In this document: positions 11,601-25,012 of the stretch, in pieces
How positions within the stretch are numbered: position 1 is the stretch's first letter
Layout: each line of letters starts with the position of its first letter
Assembly (NCBI GenBank): GCA_963969365.1
Contig: OZ017759.1
Coordinates: 434,001-498,000 of the forward strand
DNA: 64,000 nucleotides
Direction of reading: 5' to 3'
From: Asterochloris sp. CNOR1
Taxonomy: Eukaryota > Chlorophyta > Trebouxiophyceae > Trebouxiales > Trebouxiaceae
Made by a program: the position numbers and the translations under genes
Notes under the pieces: generated by a model
Told to the model about the DNA's origin: nothing
Database searches by the model: none
Seen by the model: the letters and a program-made list of their open reading frames with translations, nothing else

Positions 11601-12438
11601 CTTCCTTGATTGCTCTTCTGTCCCGGAGGCACCTCCTGTGCCAGTACAAAGTCCCTCAGGGGAAGCCACGTGGGCAAGCATGGCAGTGGGTGGTACTGGG
11701 AGCTGGGAGCAGTGCCTGACAGGTCCAGCTGGGAGCAGTGCCTGACGGGTCTAGCTGGGAGCAGTGCCTGACGGGTCCAGCTGTTGTGTTAGAAGTGCCC
11801 AGCCAGGGCTCATCAGGGAACATCCTGGAGAGATGGTGTGGGTTGTACCTTGATGGCTTGGTACGGCTCACCTTGCTGCCCTCGCCTGTCTGAATGACAA
11901 CCACATACTCGCAGCCATCGCCCTCTGCCACGCCATGCTTCAGGAAGAAGCGCAGGTTATTCGCATACTCAGGGTCTGTGTTGCTGAAGATGTAGACCAC
12001 GAGAGTGTCCACTGGGCGCTTGGCTGTGTTGAAGGGGGAATCCAGTGACAGGGCTGTAATCAGGGCACAAGCACCCTGAGGGCCCAGCGACATGTGAGAC
12101 ATGGGTAGATGGACAGCGCCTGTTGCTTAGTCACAGCAGACAGCAGCCACTGAAGGCTGACATACTGTGTTGAGAAATTGTCCGGAGGTTGCATTTGAGC
12201 AAAGCCACTGCTCGGTGCCAAATACGCACCCATGACTACATCCAGAACCCACCAACGCAGTTGGAGACGAACCTGTGGGGGCAGCAAGTGGCCTGCTGTG
12301 CCTGCTGAGCCCCGCGGACTGCACCAGCAGGAAGGTGAGTGCGGCACTGAGGAGAGCCACCACGCTGTTGCTCCTTGTCAAGTTGCGCCGTAAAAGGGGC
12401 TCGACCTTTCCCCTGCCCCGGATCTGGGCAGGCAGCAT
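8694..12438 (-). CDS. type II membrane protein of an uncharacterised glycosyltransferase-like algal family
   Basis: Exons, 5' to 3': 12438-12273, 12053-11872, 11566-11384, 11084-10923, 10379-10189, 9652-9505, 9061-8802, 8718-8694; all phases agree, about 437 aa. Residues about 23-43 (VVALLSAALTFLLVQSAGL) form one hydrophobic segment after a basic N-terminus, as in Golgi type II enzymes. The lumenal part has the blocks VYIFSNTDPEY, CYDWGTFGWLLDTG, FIFMNSSVRGPF, GPTISCEG, WRTNPHVQSY, RYQGIDWL and NPYGEHYYDGISLNPFEV. I recall such blocks from a poorly studied family of plants, algae and chromists with a nucleotide-sugar-transferase fold; no acceptor is known to me. Intron 5 has a GC donor (AACAG|GCAAGT). 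The last exon supplies only FTCPLEV and the stop. It could be any lumenal sugar transferase. Confidence 0.8.
10143..10179. repeat. 19-bp direct repeat next to a GC donor
   Basis: The unit starting CAGTCCCAGCCCAACAA occurs at 10143 and 10162, with a partial copy just before. It lies in the intron immediately downstream (minus strand) of the GC donor of exon 10379-10189. Confidence 0.75.
11701..11783. repeat. 26-bp tandem repeat, three copies
   Basis: The unit starting AGCTGGGAGCAGTGCCTGAC is repeated at 11701, 11727 and 11753 with one or two changes. It sits in the intron between exons 12053-11872 and 11566-11384 of the glycosyltransferase-like gene. Confidence 0.9.
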
Positions 12439-14231
12439 GCTGGGGGGTCTTGAGCCGGCCTCAAGGTCCTGGGCCTTCAGCTTGGCAGCTGGGCGGGTGT
12501 GTTACGGCGCAAATGTGGGCGCTTGTGCTGGCTGCAGGCGCAGCCTGCGAGCCTGCCTGACAGGCCTTTCAGCCGTAGTGAGCTGCCTGCTGCTGAGGAA
12601 GAGATGGCACTTGGCTGCTGCTGGTTTGCCACTAATCTGTGGGGGCCAGCCTGCAGGCTGCCGCCAGTGTCCTCTCTGACGAGGCACCTCCCTGTGCTGC
12701 AGGAAAACCAGCTAACCTTTGCTGTCAGGTCACAGCTCCTGTAAGCTGCTTCTGTAACAGACATCTCATATGAGCAACCCTGTCTGCTGCAGTGATCAGG
12801 ACAATTCGATTGCAACTGCTGCCCGACTGCCCAAATTAGCTTGCAGAATCGTAAGTGGCAGGAGGAAGCAGCCTGGTTTGCACTTGCATCAGCTCTGCTC
12901 ACAAGCGGGAGGGCGGATACCACGGCATATTCAGATCAGGCCTTACTTGCACGTCCACACCGGCTTCCTCAGGTTGGGTGCAAGTGGGCTAGTCCCGATG
13001 CACTCAACCTAATGCAATTGTCAGATTGGCTCCTGTGGCCACGGCTGTGGCACATCAGGGCATTGCATTGGATGCAGCAGGGCGCAATGTGGCAATCAGT
13101 GCCTGTAGGTCCCATCAGGACAGCAGGGCCAGGGATTAGGCTTGCTATTCTCAAACTTGATCAGCTTAATAATGCTCCTGCTGGCTAAGAGCACCACAAG
13201 TGAGAACAAGAGCAGAGCTTCCACATCCTCCTGAATGGAGACACTGCTGTAGCCCTGATACCCAGCTCCATTGCTGGAATCACTTCACACTATGCTGCCC
13301 ATGGCACAGCGGTATGTCGTGATGATGAGGCCAGACTGTTGCATCAGCTGCAGAAACTCTTGTGATGTGAGAGCCGGGCATTATCCTCAGCCAGCTGCTG
13401 CTTTGAACTCCTTGTCTCTGTTGCAAGAGCATATTGGTCCATAGACACCTGTCTGCAAGAGCCCTGCCTGCTGCTTCTGCGCTTGCAGGGCGGGGTTCTG
13501 ACACAAATCAGTTGCCAGCACCTGCACAGCTAAGCCCCCGCATGACCAGTGGGCCCATTGCTGTGTTGCTGTGGAGGCTGCGCTGCACACTGCTGCTGTT
13601 GCAAGCACATTAGCTGCTGCATGGCACAGCTTGCCAGACAAGGTCTTTCAGCAAGGAAGTTGAACAGCACCGCCCCAGCTGTCTCTCACCTGCCCGTGGA
13701 GGCTGCCCCTGCCCAGGCTGGGGTTTTTCTCTGCCACACACCCTGCTGTGCTCCTGCCGCAGCTGAGGCCATCCCTGCCTGAGCCATATTGATGAGCAGC
13801 CCATGTGTCATCATTATTAGCCAGATGAGGCTGGCCATGGAGTCTGCAAGTGCTGTGCTTGGCCGAAGAGCTGAAGTTTCTGGTAGGCTATCGACGAGAC
13901 GCTGCATCATCGCACAAGACGGCCGGCATTCCTGCTGGGGCTGTGCACAAAATTGACGGACTGCAGTGTCAGATAGGTTTAGGGCAGCTCCTCCAAAAGC
14001 CGCCTCAGTCTCGCACAGCTTGAAGCTGATCTGCACCTTCAGTGCGCAGCAACCCAGTTGCCCAGGTGAGATCCAGGCGCAGCGATCGTCATGCATGGCT
14101 GCTCCTGCCACAGTGCTTACCTGTCTTGCTCTCTGCTGGGGGTCTTATCTTGGGTCCTGCAGCTTGGCTTTGGCACCATTGCATTGTTGGCCCCTGTGCT
14201 CAGTGAGTTGTGTGCCATGTCCTGCTGCAGC
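12439..14231. other. divergent intergenic region, no gene supported
   Basis: This 1.8-kb stretch separates the 5' ends of the glycosyltransferase-like gene (-) and RPS2 (+) and should hold both promoters. A CTGCTGCAG acceptor directly precedes the RPS2 ATG, so a 5'-UTR exon and intron of RPS2 probably lie here. Open frames of up to about 140 codons exist on both strands but show no recognisable family or consistent splicing. Confidence 0.5.
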
Positions 14232-17009
<2,778 letters not shown>

Positions 17010-17093
17010 TCTGGTGCAGACTTGCTGCATGTATCTTCTCAGCCCACCAGCAGCTGCGTCCCATATCATAGCCCACAGTGAACATACTGTGCC

Positions 17094-17098
17094 TGTAA
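17094..17098 (+). promoter_or_regulatory. TGTAA polyadenylation motif of RPS2
   Basis: TGTAA lies 85 bp after the RPS2 stop and about 110 bp before the next ATG, so termination of RPS2 and the promoter of the following gene are squeezed into about 200 bp. Confidence 0.55.
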
Positions 17099-17208
17099 CC
17101 TGAACTTGAAAATGGTTTTGGGAGCTTGCCAGCATGGATCATGCCCTAACAGGGTCAGGTCGCCCAGCCCTCCCGCTTGGACGGCATTCGGGTTAGCCGT
17201 CCATCAGC

Positions 17209-20200
17209 ATGAACTTCCTGAAGATGTCCAAACGCCGGGACAAGGCCAGTACTGGCACGGCAGGTATGTAAACCCTTTGATGAACGGGGTGGCAGGCGGC
17301 ACCAGCTGTGTGTATACATTGCCTAGGTCACTTTCAGTTGGGCTAGGTGACCTGGCTGACCTTTGGTTAAACTTCTTTCAGAGAGCATGGAGAACAGGCA
17401 GCAACAACATGGCAGTATAAACAATGGGCAGGCAGTGCTCGCTCCAGACACTGTAGAGGTGAGATTACAGAGCACTGGTGATGCATTTGGAGACTGCCAT
17501 CAAGGTGCCTGGGGCCAGTGGCTGAATTCTGCAGGTCCTCAAGCGTGTTGTGGAACAGAAGAAGCAGAGCCAGAATGGCGTGGCGGAAGTGCGTGTAAGC
17601 TGCATGCACCTCAGCATGAGCAGTTGCAACGCCTACCCTGCATCTCAGGCCACTAATCACATGCTTCTGCCAGTGTTTGTGTCCCATCTGCTAGTGATGC
17701 TGCTGTTAGATGTCTAGACATTCTGCTGCTTGCTGCTGGTAGCATGGCCAGAGCTGCATGGGTCTGGCTGTCAGACCGACAGCTCATGCGTCATGCGCAG
17801 GTGACACACCCAGATTTCTCCACGTCTCAGGACACATCAGGCCCTGGCGCCACACCAGCCAACAGCCCCATGGCCGTGCCCCGGGCAGAGCCTGAGGCCG
17901 CGAGGTCGTCTAGGTTTTCTGTGGTGGAGAGCCAGCCGCAGGCTCAGCTGCAGGAGCTGCTGGCTGCAGAGAAGGTGAGCAGAAGCACATCTCTGCTCGC
18001 CTCATGAGTAAAGAAGAGCTAAACAGGAATCCTGCTCTCCCAGGTCACCTTTGGGTGTTCTGGTTGATAGTCTGGGGAGGTGCGGGAGGTCCCAGACTCG
18101 CATGAGATCTGCTTGAGACACAGCACCTGCAGTTTGGAAGGCTGTGCTTGACAGAGCCACCTGTCCTGTTCTGCAGGATCTCAAGTAGCAATAGGGGATG
18201 CTTGCAGGCCTGCTGCAGAAGCCTGCCTCACAGCCTGCATCCCTCAAGTTAGTGCTGCAGGTGCATGAGCAGGAGCTGCTGGGCATTGATGCCACCCCAC
18301 CGTGAACATGGCCGCCGCAAGATGGCTTCTCAGCTCAGCAACAGCCCTGACGGACAGATACCCACCGCATGCTGCAGGAGCTTGAGCAGGAGCTGATGGG
18401 CATCGATGCCGGCCTCCTGCAGAAGCTACCTCCAGAGGTGGCCCGCCAGCTCAGCAGCAGTGCAGCTCTGTCGGCAGCAGAGGCCGACAGCGCCGTGGCA
18501 GCTGCAGATGCGGCGGTGCTGCGCGAGTGGGGCCGCCAGAGCGGTGCCACGGCCGAAGGCAGCAGCTCTGTAGCAAGGGAGGTGTCTCCCCAAAGGGAGG
18601 GGGGTAACTATGTGGGGCAGCCGGGCGCAGCCGGTGCAGACATCAATGGGCGGAGCCGGGCACCCCGGCCATTGGCAGGCTATGCAGGGCAGACCGTCAC
18701 GAGCCGCGTCGCACGTGAGCTGCCAGCTGCAACTGCCATGTCAATGAGGGTCAGGCTGTCTGCTGCCATGGCTTTTGCTGCATGTGTCAAGCAGAACGCG
18801 CCATGGGAGTCTGGAAGCACCCTGCTCTGCATGCTCCAGCTGTCAAAGGCGGCTGGCTTGCAGCTAAGTCTGCTGCTCTAGAGCTTTGCAAGCTCAGGCA
18901 GGCAATGACAGCCCCTGTGATTGGGATGACCCCTCTCGTTTGAATCCCACAGCGGACACTGTAGCCAGAGGGTGCTCTGCAGCTGTGCAAAGAACGGCAG
19001 GCGGAATGTTTTAGCAGCTAGCTATGCCACAAAGGTCTTGCCAGGAATGTGTCATCCTGACAGTGGTGCTCCAGGTGCTTACAGAGGGGCTTCTAGCACT
19101 GAGTTCCTAGGTCAGCTGGAGCAACAGATTGCATTCACCAGCTGCTGTGACTGCTCTTGCTGTTGCACTCTTGCGTGCAGGAACTTCCAGCTGGGGGAGT
19201 GGACAGGTGCACCATGGTGCTTGTCAGGGCTGTGACATTGCATTTGGATGCCTGCAGGAGAATCCTGTGGGCCTGTGTCCCTCAGCCGAAAGAGACTGTC
19301 CTGCCACAGTGGGTTTGTGACCAGTTGCAACTCTCTTGTGACTGCAAGGGAGCCCCGGGAGCCTGCCACACACTTTGAGCCCGAGAGGGGGAGTCCTGCC
19401 TGCGTGGCACAGCAGGGCAGGCCTCAGGGGCCAAGATAGTCGCCATGTCTTGATGCTGGTGCATGCAGGGGAGTCCAGGATTCCCCTCCTTGCCATGTCC
19501 CTGAGCTTTGCATGCTGTCACATGAGAAAGCATTGTGCTGGAGCCTGCAGGTGAGTCCAGGGAGGCTCCTCCCCGCTATGTCCCTGAGCCTGGAGAGGAG
19601 GAGCTGCAGTGGAGCGTGCACCGCAACACGCGCCCGGCAACGGCCCATGACGCATCTGAGATGTATCAGAAGGCAGTGGACTGGAAGCGGCGCAGCGCAG
19701 CCAGGTGCGGTTCTGCTGCACGCTGGGCACACTCCTCGCAGGAGATCACAAAGGCTGTGGCTGGAAGCGGCCCAAGGCTGCCTGGCAGGGGTCTGCTACG
19801 CATTTGCATGCTCCCTGCAGGTATCACCCTGCTCTCTGATATGAGACTCATTCTCTTAGGTTTGAAGCCGGGTTGGGGGTTGGGACCGACTGCTTAGCAA
19901 GGGGCAGCAGCACGCATGAGAGGCAGGCAGCGCCGCGTAGCGTGTTGAGGGTCTGCTGCTGCTGCTACCCTGCAGGCACACCGGCTGCAGCAGCTGGTGA
20001 TCTGCTTGTGCTTATGAGAGCAGGCAAGGCAACCTTGGAGGAGTGGAAGCGTCACGCCACAGCACAGTTATGTCTCCCGGTGAACACAGGGTGAACAGGT
20101 GCTTCAGTGTCATCGCAAATCTGGTCCCTTCCTGTTTGCAGGTATGACCAGATTAGGCAGCAGGTGGCAGAGGATGAGCTGCGGGAGTGCACCTTCCACC

Positions 20201-23200
20201 CCAAGATCAACCACACCTCCAAGCAGTTGGCCAGGGGGCAGCAGCCAGGGGCCTCTCCTGACCACCATGCTGACCGCAGCGAGCCAGCTGAGCGTGGAAC
20301 GTTTGGCGCTGACCCCAGCCTGCCCTTTGGGACCACCCGGCGAGTGAGTCTGATCGCTCAGCAACTGCCTGCGACACAGCCGCTTGGGCAGCTTTGCAAT
20401 GGTACCCTGTGGGCTGATTTGCTGAGTGAGGCACCTCATGGCCAGCAAACCAGCTGCAGCGGCCAGCCTCTGGCAGCGGCCAACAGGTCGTCTTGGCTGC
20501 ATTGGAGCCGGGAGCAGCAAGTTCATACAGTCACCAACCAGCTTGTTGCCTGCAGACCCAGAAGCGGCTCAACTTTGGCCCAGATGGGGAGACGGAGGAC
20601 GAGAGGGGCGAGGAGACTGCAGGGGGCTCCCTCACCGGCCGCGACAGCAGCATTGCTGCGGGGCAGCGCCTATACCAGCGGGGGCAGGAGCTGCTGATCA
20701 GGCAGAAGGAGGCTGCTCGCAAGCTGCGGGAGGTCAGTCTGCACTCAGCGCGCCTGTAACACACTCAGCGTCGATGCCGTTGGTGGTGGCCATGTCTTGA
20801 TCCTTCATTTGAAGGAAGGGGTACTTGACGCCCGTGATCTAGAATGAATGTTGATGACCATGCAGGAGCTGCTGATCAGGATGAGGGGGACAGCTTGCCG
20901 GATGCGCAACCTCAGGCTGCACGTGCGGCATGTTTGTGAACGCCTTGCGCTGACGTTCCGCACCAACTACCTGCTGCCATGTGTACCGCAGGAGAAGCAA
21001 TAGAAGACACTGCATGCATTGAGCCACTAGAGCCCCTTCAGATTGCTTGACATACCTACCAGGGCCTGCAGGAGCGGAAACAGATGCAGCCCCGCCAGCC
21101 ATGTGGCCATCAGCTCCAACGATGTCAGTGCGGAGTTGCCAAACCCACGTGCAGCACTGCCAAGCTCAACAATTGCCGTTTCCTCATGTGAGCTTCAGGA
21201 GACGAGCCCATGCATTACAGTTGTTGTTGGCTGCTTCCTGCACAAGGGGTGAGGAGGTGGAGGACAAGCAGTTCTAGCGTCAGCTACTGTCCAGCTCATC
21301 AACTGCACTAAAACACCAACAAGCTTTGAACATGCTGCCTGCAGGAAGAGGAGGAGGAGATGCGGGCCCACCAGCCGCGGCCGGCGCCGCTGAAGCCCCA
21401 GATCTATGGCCTGGGCGTGGAGCAGCGGGTGGAGGCCCTGCGGCAGCAGAATGGGCCGAGCAGCCCGCGCGCGCGGCGGGGGACCTCGCCTTTGCCCACA
21501 GGCATGGAGGAGTGTACCTTCCAGCCGCGCACCAACTTCGGGGGCGGCCTTCACCGCGGGGCGGCGAGCGGGCGTGCTGGCAGCCCGGGGTGGGTGTTGT
21601 GCGTGACGAGCACGAGCCGCAGCGCTGCCCAATGAGGGTCCTGCAGCACAAGGGGGCCGTCAGGTGCGCCAGGGTGCGCCTGGCTTTGAAGCATGGGCGC
21701 TGTGGCGCTGCGCTGCCCTTGCAGCGGACTGCAGCTGGCGCCTGAAGCCTGCCTGGTGCAGCTGACAATGCAGGGCGACGGCGATGACAGCCCGGCTATT
21801 GGCAGCCTGACCCCACTGTCTGACCAAACTGAGTCGCTGGCCCTGCAGAGCACGGCGCCCAGTTAGCGCATCTGACGGCGACAGCAGCCTGGCCACGGTG
21901 CTCAAGCAGCTGGTAACCCTGGAGGACACGGCGGCCAGCCACGGGCGCTCCAGCGCTGCGCTGGGGCAGGCAGGAGTGTCCCCAGAGCTGAACTTCCAAG
22001 AGTTCCTGGACCGCCAGTGGCGCTTCCTGCAGGTGGGCTGGCGCCGCTGTGGAGGTGGTGCGTCATGGGCCGCCATTGTACTGCCTGTGCAGGGGCTGGC
22101 GCCATCGATTGCTGTGGTGAAGTGTAGGCTGCAAGTGCTTTGCCTGCAGGTGGACTCGTCTGTGGCGATGGTGCAAGGCGGGGTCTGGGCTGCTAGGGCT
22201 TTGTTTGCAGGGTTGCTGGTGCCATGCTCGATGGGCGTCGGCTACGAGGGTTGGGCAGTGCTGAAGTTGCCTGCCCTGCAGACCAAGCAGCAGAAGATCG
22301 AGCGGGAGATGGAGGAGGGGCGTTCCCGGGGGCCGGCCCTGTCCCCGGGGACGCAGCGCATTCTGCGCACGCAGCGGCGCAGCGGAGCGGCCGCCGCGCA
22401 GCACGCCGCCGCCATGGGCCTCACGCGGCCCCTGCAGGTGAGGCTCGCCACTGGATGCAGCTTGAAGGGGGCTCCCTGTGACAAGGGTGGGTCCGTGTAC
22501 ATGCATGCAGCTTGGCTGCAGCCGTGGGCCGCCCCGGCTACTGCAGGTATACCTTGCTTCACATGTAGCTTGACGGGGGCAGCTGCTTGCATGTGCAACA
22601 GGGCTACCACCGTGCAGCACCATGGGCCTCTACTGGTGAGCCTTGCTCTGGAAGCAAGATAGGATGCATGGGGACAGCCTTTCATGCATATGCAACAGCG
22701 CCATGCTGCCCAGCACGCCGATGCCGTGAGCCCACGCAGCCCATGCAGGTAAGGCTTGCCCAAGGCCCAGCTGAGGAAAGAAAAGTGGTGCAGCCCTACC
22801 AGCACATGTACAGGCATGCCGCTCTTTCAGCACATGCACAGCACACAGCTCCTGCAGGTGGGGCTTGCCTGGGGTGCAGAACAGGAAGCCTGGGTGCAGC
22901 AAATCCTGCTGACATGGCCACCAATCACACCGCTGCCATGGTGTCATGCAGCCTGCTGCAGTTGGAGCAGGAATTGCAGAGACATGCTCTCAGGGTTGGC
23001 TTTCTTACCTGTGTCCTTTTTGCACAGGGACCTGCTGGCAGCAATGACGCCAACCTGATCCAGCGCCTGGAGGATGAGTTGCTGCTGCACACAGCCGCCC
23101 TGGGTGGGGCAGGCGGCAGCGACCTGCAGTTGTACAGCGTGGAGTCAGACATGAGGTTTCACCCTGAGATCAGCCGCCGCGCTCATCAGCGTGCCCCGCG

Positions 23201-24664
23201 GTCACTTGAGGAGCTGTCTGAGGGCGACAGGCTGCGGCGGCACTGCTATCTGGTGGGTTGTTGGGCCAGTGGTCTGCTGTCATGATGCTTTGTCAGGTCA
23301 GCAGCAATTGCTTTGTTCCCGCATAGCCGGTCCCCGTACAAGTGTGGCTCCCTTTGGGGAGGACAGAGGGCCTTGCACAGCAATGCAGGTCACCTCTGCT
23401 TGAGGCATATCTGTCAAACAGTAGCACTGCACCCTGCAGTGACTTGGAGCAGTGACTCTGCCTGCTGACTGTCGATGGCACCCTGCTGACCCAAGGCCAT
23501 GCTGAGCTGCTGCTATTGCATGGAGGGCGGTTCAATACACACATGTTTGCTGTTTGACTCACCCGTCACCTCCTCCCGGTGCATGCAGTAGACATGTGGC
23601 TGTTCCTGCAGGCCGGCTTTGATACGTGTTTGCCTGTTCTGGGGTTTTGTGGTTGCAAGTGCCTCACTCCATGGACACCTGCTGGCTGCAGAGCAACTGC
23701 ACCCAAAGAAGGTGCTGAAGCTTCCTGAACACAGTGCCTTGCTGCCCACTGCCTGATGGGCATGCAACCTACTGCCTGCTTTCACAGCTCTGCACCACCG
23801 TAGGCACTGCGCTGAGCACTAGATCGGGTTGCTTTGCCTGCTACCCACTCTCATCTGCCCCCAGCGCCAGAGGAAGGAGCGTATCTGATGTCATGCATGG
23901 GTGCCTGCAGGAGCAGCTGCGCCTGGAAAAGCTACTGGAAGAGGAGAAGCTGCTGACCTTCAAGCCCCAGATCAACCCCTACCCTGACGTGCAGCCCCGC
24001 CTGAGCCTGCGCAACCCAGACGCCTACCTGCAGCAGGTCCGCAGCAAGGAGGCCGCGCGGATGGCCCTGCAGCTGGAGATGCGGCGTCAGAGAGAGGTAA
24101 GCTGCAGGGTCTGGAGGCTGGCCTGTATGTGTGCAAGTGAGGACAGGTCCTGTACAGACTGGGGCGGGGGCTGAGCTTCTCCCAGATCAGGACAGAGGGA
24201 CGCAGCGCTGCAGATGGAATGCTGCTGCAGACCAGGCCTGTGGGCATAGATACCTGCCAACTGATGCAGCAGTATATGTTGTTGAGGCAAGGCTACCATC
24301 TTCTGATTCAATGAGTTGGACAAAGCTGGACTGCTTGTCAGTGTGCAGCACAGTGACAGCAGAGCCTCAGCAGCTATGCAGCAACATCAGCAAGGTCTTG
24401 GCAGCACTTGCAGCCATTGCAATGGCCGATATTCTAGCATAGCTGTGCAGCTTCGGTCCAGGTTACACAGCTCAGGCATAGTTGTGACCACCTGTGCAGG
24501 AGGAGGAGCTGAAGGACTGCACCTTCAGCCCCAAGACAGGCCAGATGCCAGATTATCTCAAGAGGATGGCAAATGGTCACGCAAAGCGCACTTCTGCCGG
24601 GCAGCTGGCCAATGTCAGATATGCAACGGCAGCTGTGCAGCAGCAAAGGGACTGGGTCTCATGA
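17209..24664 (+). CDS. protein with five CTFxPxxN-like repeats, function unknown
   Basis: Fourteen exons join in phase to 792 aa: 17209-17263, 17382-17458, 17535-17594, 17801-17974, 18378-18714, 19551-19704, 20142-20343, 20556-20732, 21345-21589, 21867-22032, 22282-22437, 23028-23252, 23911-24096 and 24500-24664. The protein is charged and largely low-complexity, with Glu-rich helices (EQLRLEKLLEEEKLL) just before several repeats. The repeats are CTFHPKIN (residue about 302), CTFQPRTN (469), MRFHPEIS (643), LTFKPQIN (691) and CTFSPKTG (744). I recall similar motifs in proteins of protists and ciliated organisms but can name no function. The ATG at 17209 was chosen as the first in frame; a second Met follows at residue 6. 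Several introns hold decayed copies of the adjacent exon edge. Confidence 0.8.
18178..18350 (+). repeat. two exon-edge echoes before exon 18378-18714
   Basis: Each copy starts after a TGCAG acceptor, at 18178 and 18261. The nearer one, GTGCATGAGCAGGAGCTGCT, matches GAGCTTGAGCAGGAGCTGAT at the true exon start 18378. The farther one shares CTGCTGCAGAAGC. Both are out of use: the nearer copy meets a stop after IDATPP. Confidence 0.8.
19259..19550 (+). repeat. three exon-edge echoes before exon 19551-19704
   Basis: Segments starting at about 19259, 19348 and 19469 each follow an acceptor-like site and resemble the true exon start, sharing blocks such as GAGTCCAGG and TGTCCCTGAGC. The spacing to the next copy is 89, 121 and 82 bp. 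Confidence 0.65.
20865..20930 (+). repeat. echo of the end of exon 20556-20732
   Basis: GCAGGAGCTGCTGATCAGG of the exon (about 20686) recurs at 20863 and similarity continues weakly through the position of the donor. The copy lies 177 bp downstream in the following intron. Confidence 0.7.
22519..22870 (+). repeat. four donor-side echoes after exon 22282-22437
   Basis: The exon end with its donor (CCCCTGCAG|GTGAGG at 22438) is followed by four diverged copies whose donor positions lie at 22547, 22635, 22749 and 22858, a spacing of 88 to 114 bp. Shared blocks include CAGCAC-CATGGGCCTC before the donor and TAGCTTGACGGGGGC-like sequence after it. The copies are too diverged to code. Confidence 0.75.
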
Positions 24665-25012
24665 CAAAGCTCAGACCTGGACACCTTTTGCATAAGTTGA
24701 GTCAACCGGACCTGCCCACTGTTCTTGCACACACCTGGTGACGTGCCGCCCAATAGCAACGGCAAATGAATGTCTGAACGAGAGGTAACCACTGCTTGTG
24801 ATGCACCCGGCATTTGAATATAAGCTCTCTGACTTGACATAGCGAAGACAAATAGCAGTGAGGGCGGACAGCATGTTCATTCTATGTGAGATCAGTGTGG
24901 TGCTGGACAGGTGCATTGCGCGACAGGATTCATTGCAGGCACCTTGACTACTGCTGACTAGTCACTAGTGAAGCACAGGTGGTGGTGTGATGCAGCTGTT
25001 CATGAAGCAGAC
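24665..25012. other. convergent gap, no gene seen
   Basis: This is the 348-bp 3'-3' gap between the CTFxP-repeat gene (+) and the giant hydrolase gene (-). It holds no recognisable coding sequence and no clear TGTAA motif for either gene. Confidence 0.6.

Noticed and set aside
13686-14111. A 141-codon minus-strand open frame with a hydrophobic stretch
   Set aside because: No recognisable family, no consistent splicing, and it lies in the promoter and 5'-UTR region of RPS2.
21721-21866. Open segment with GDGDDSPAIGSL before exon 21867
   Set aside because: It runs into a stop before the exon, and the join from 21589 to 21867 is in phase; it is probably another weak exon echo.
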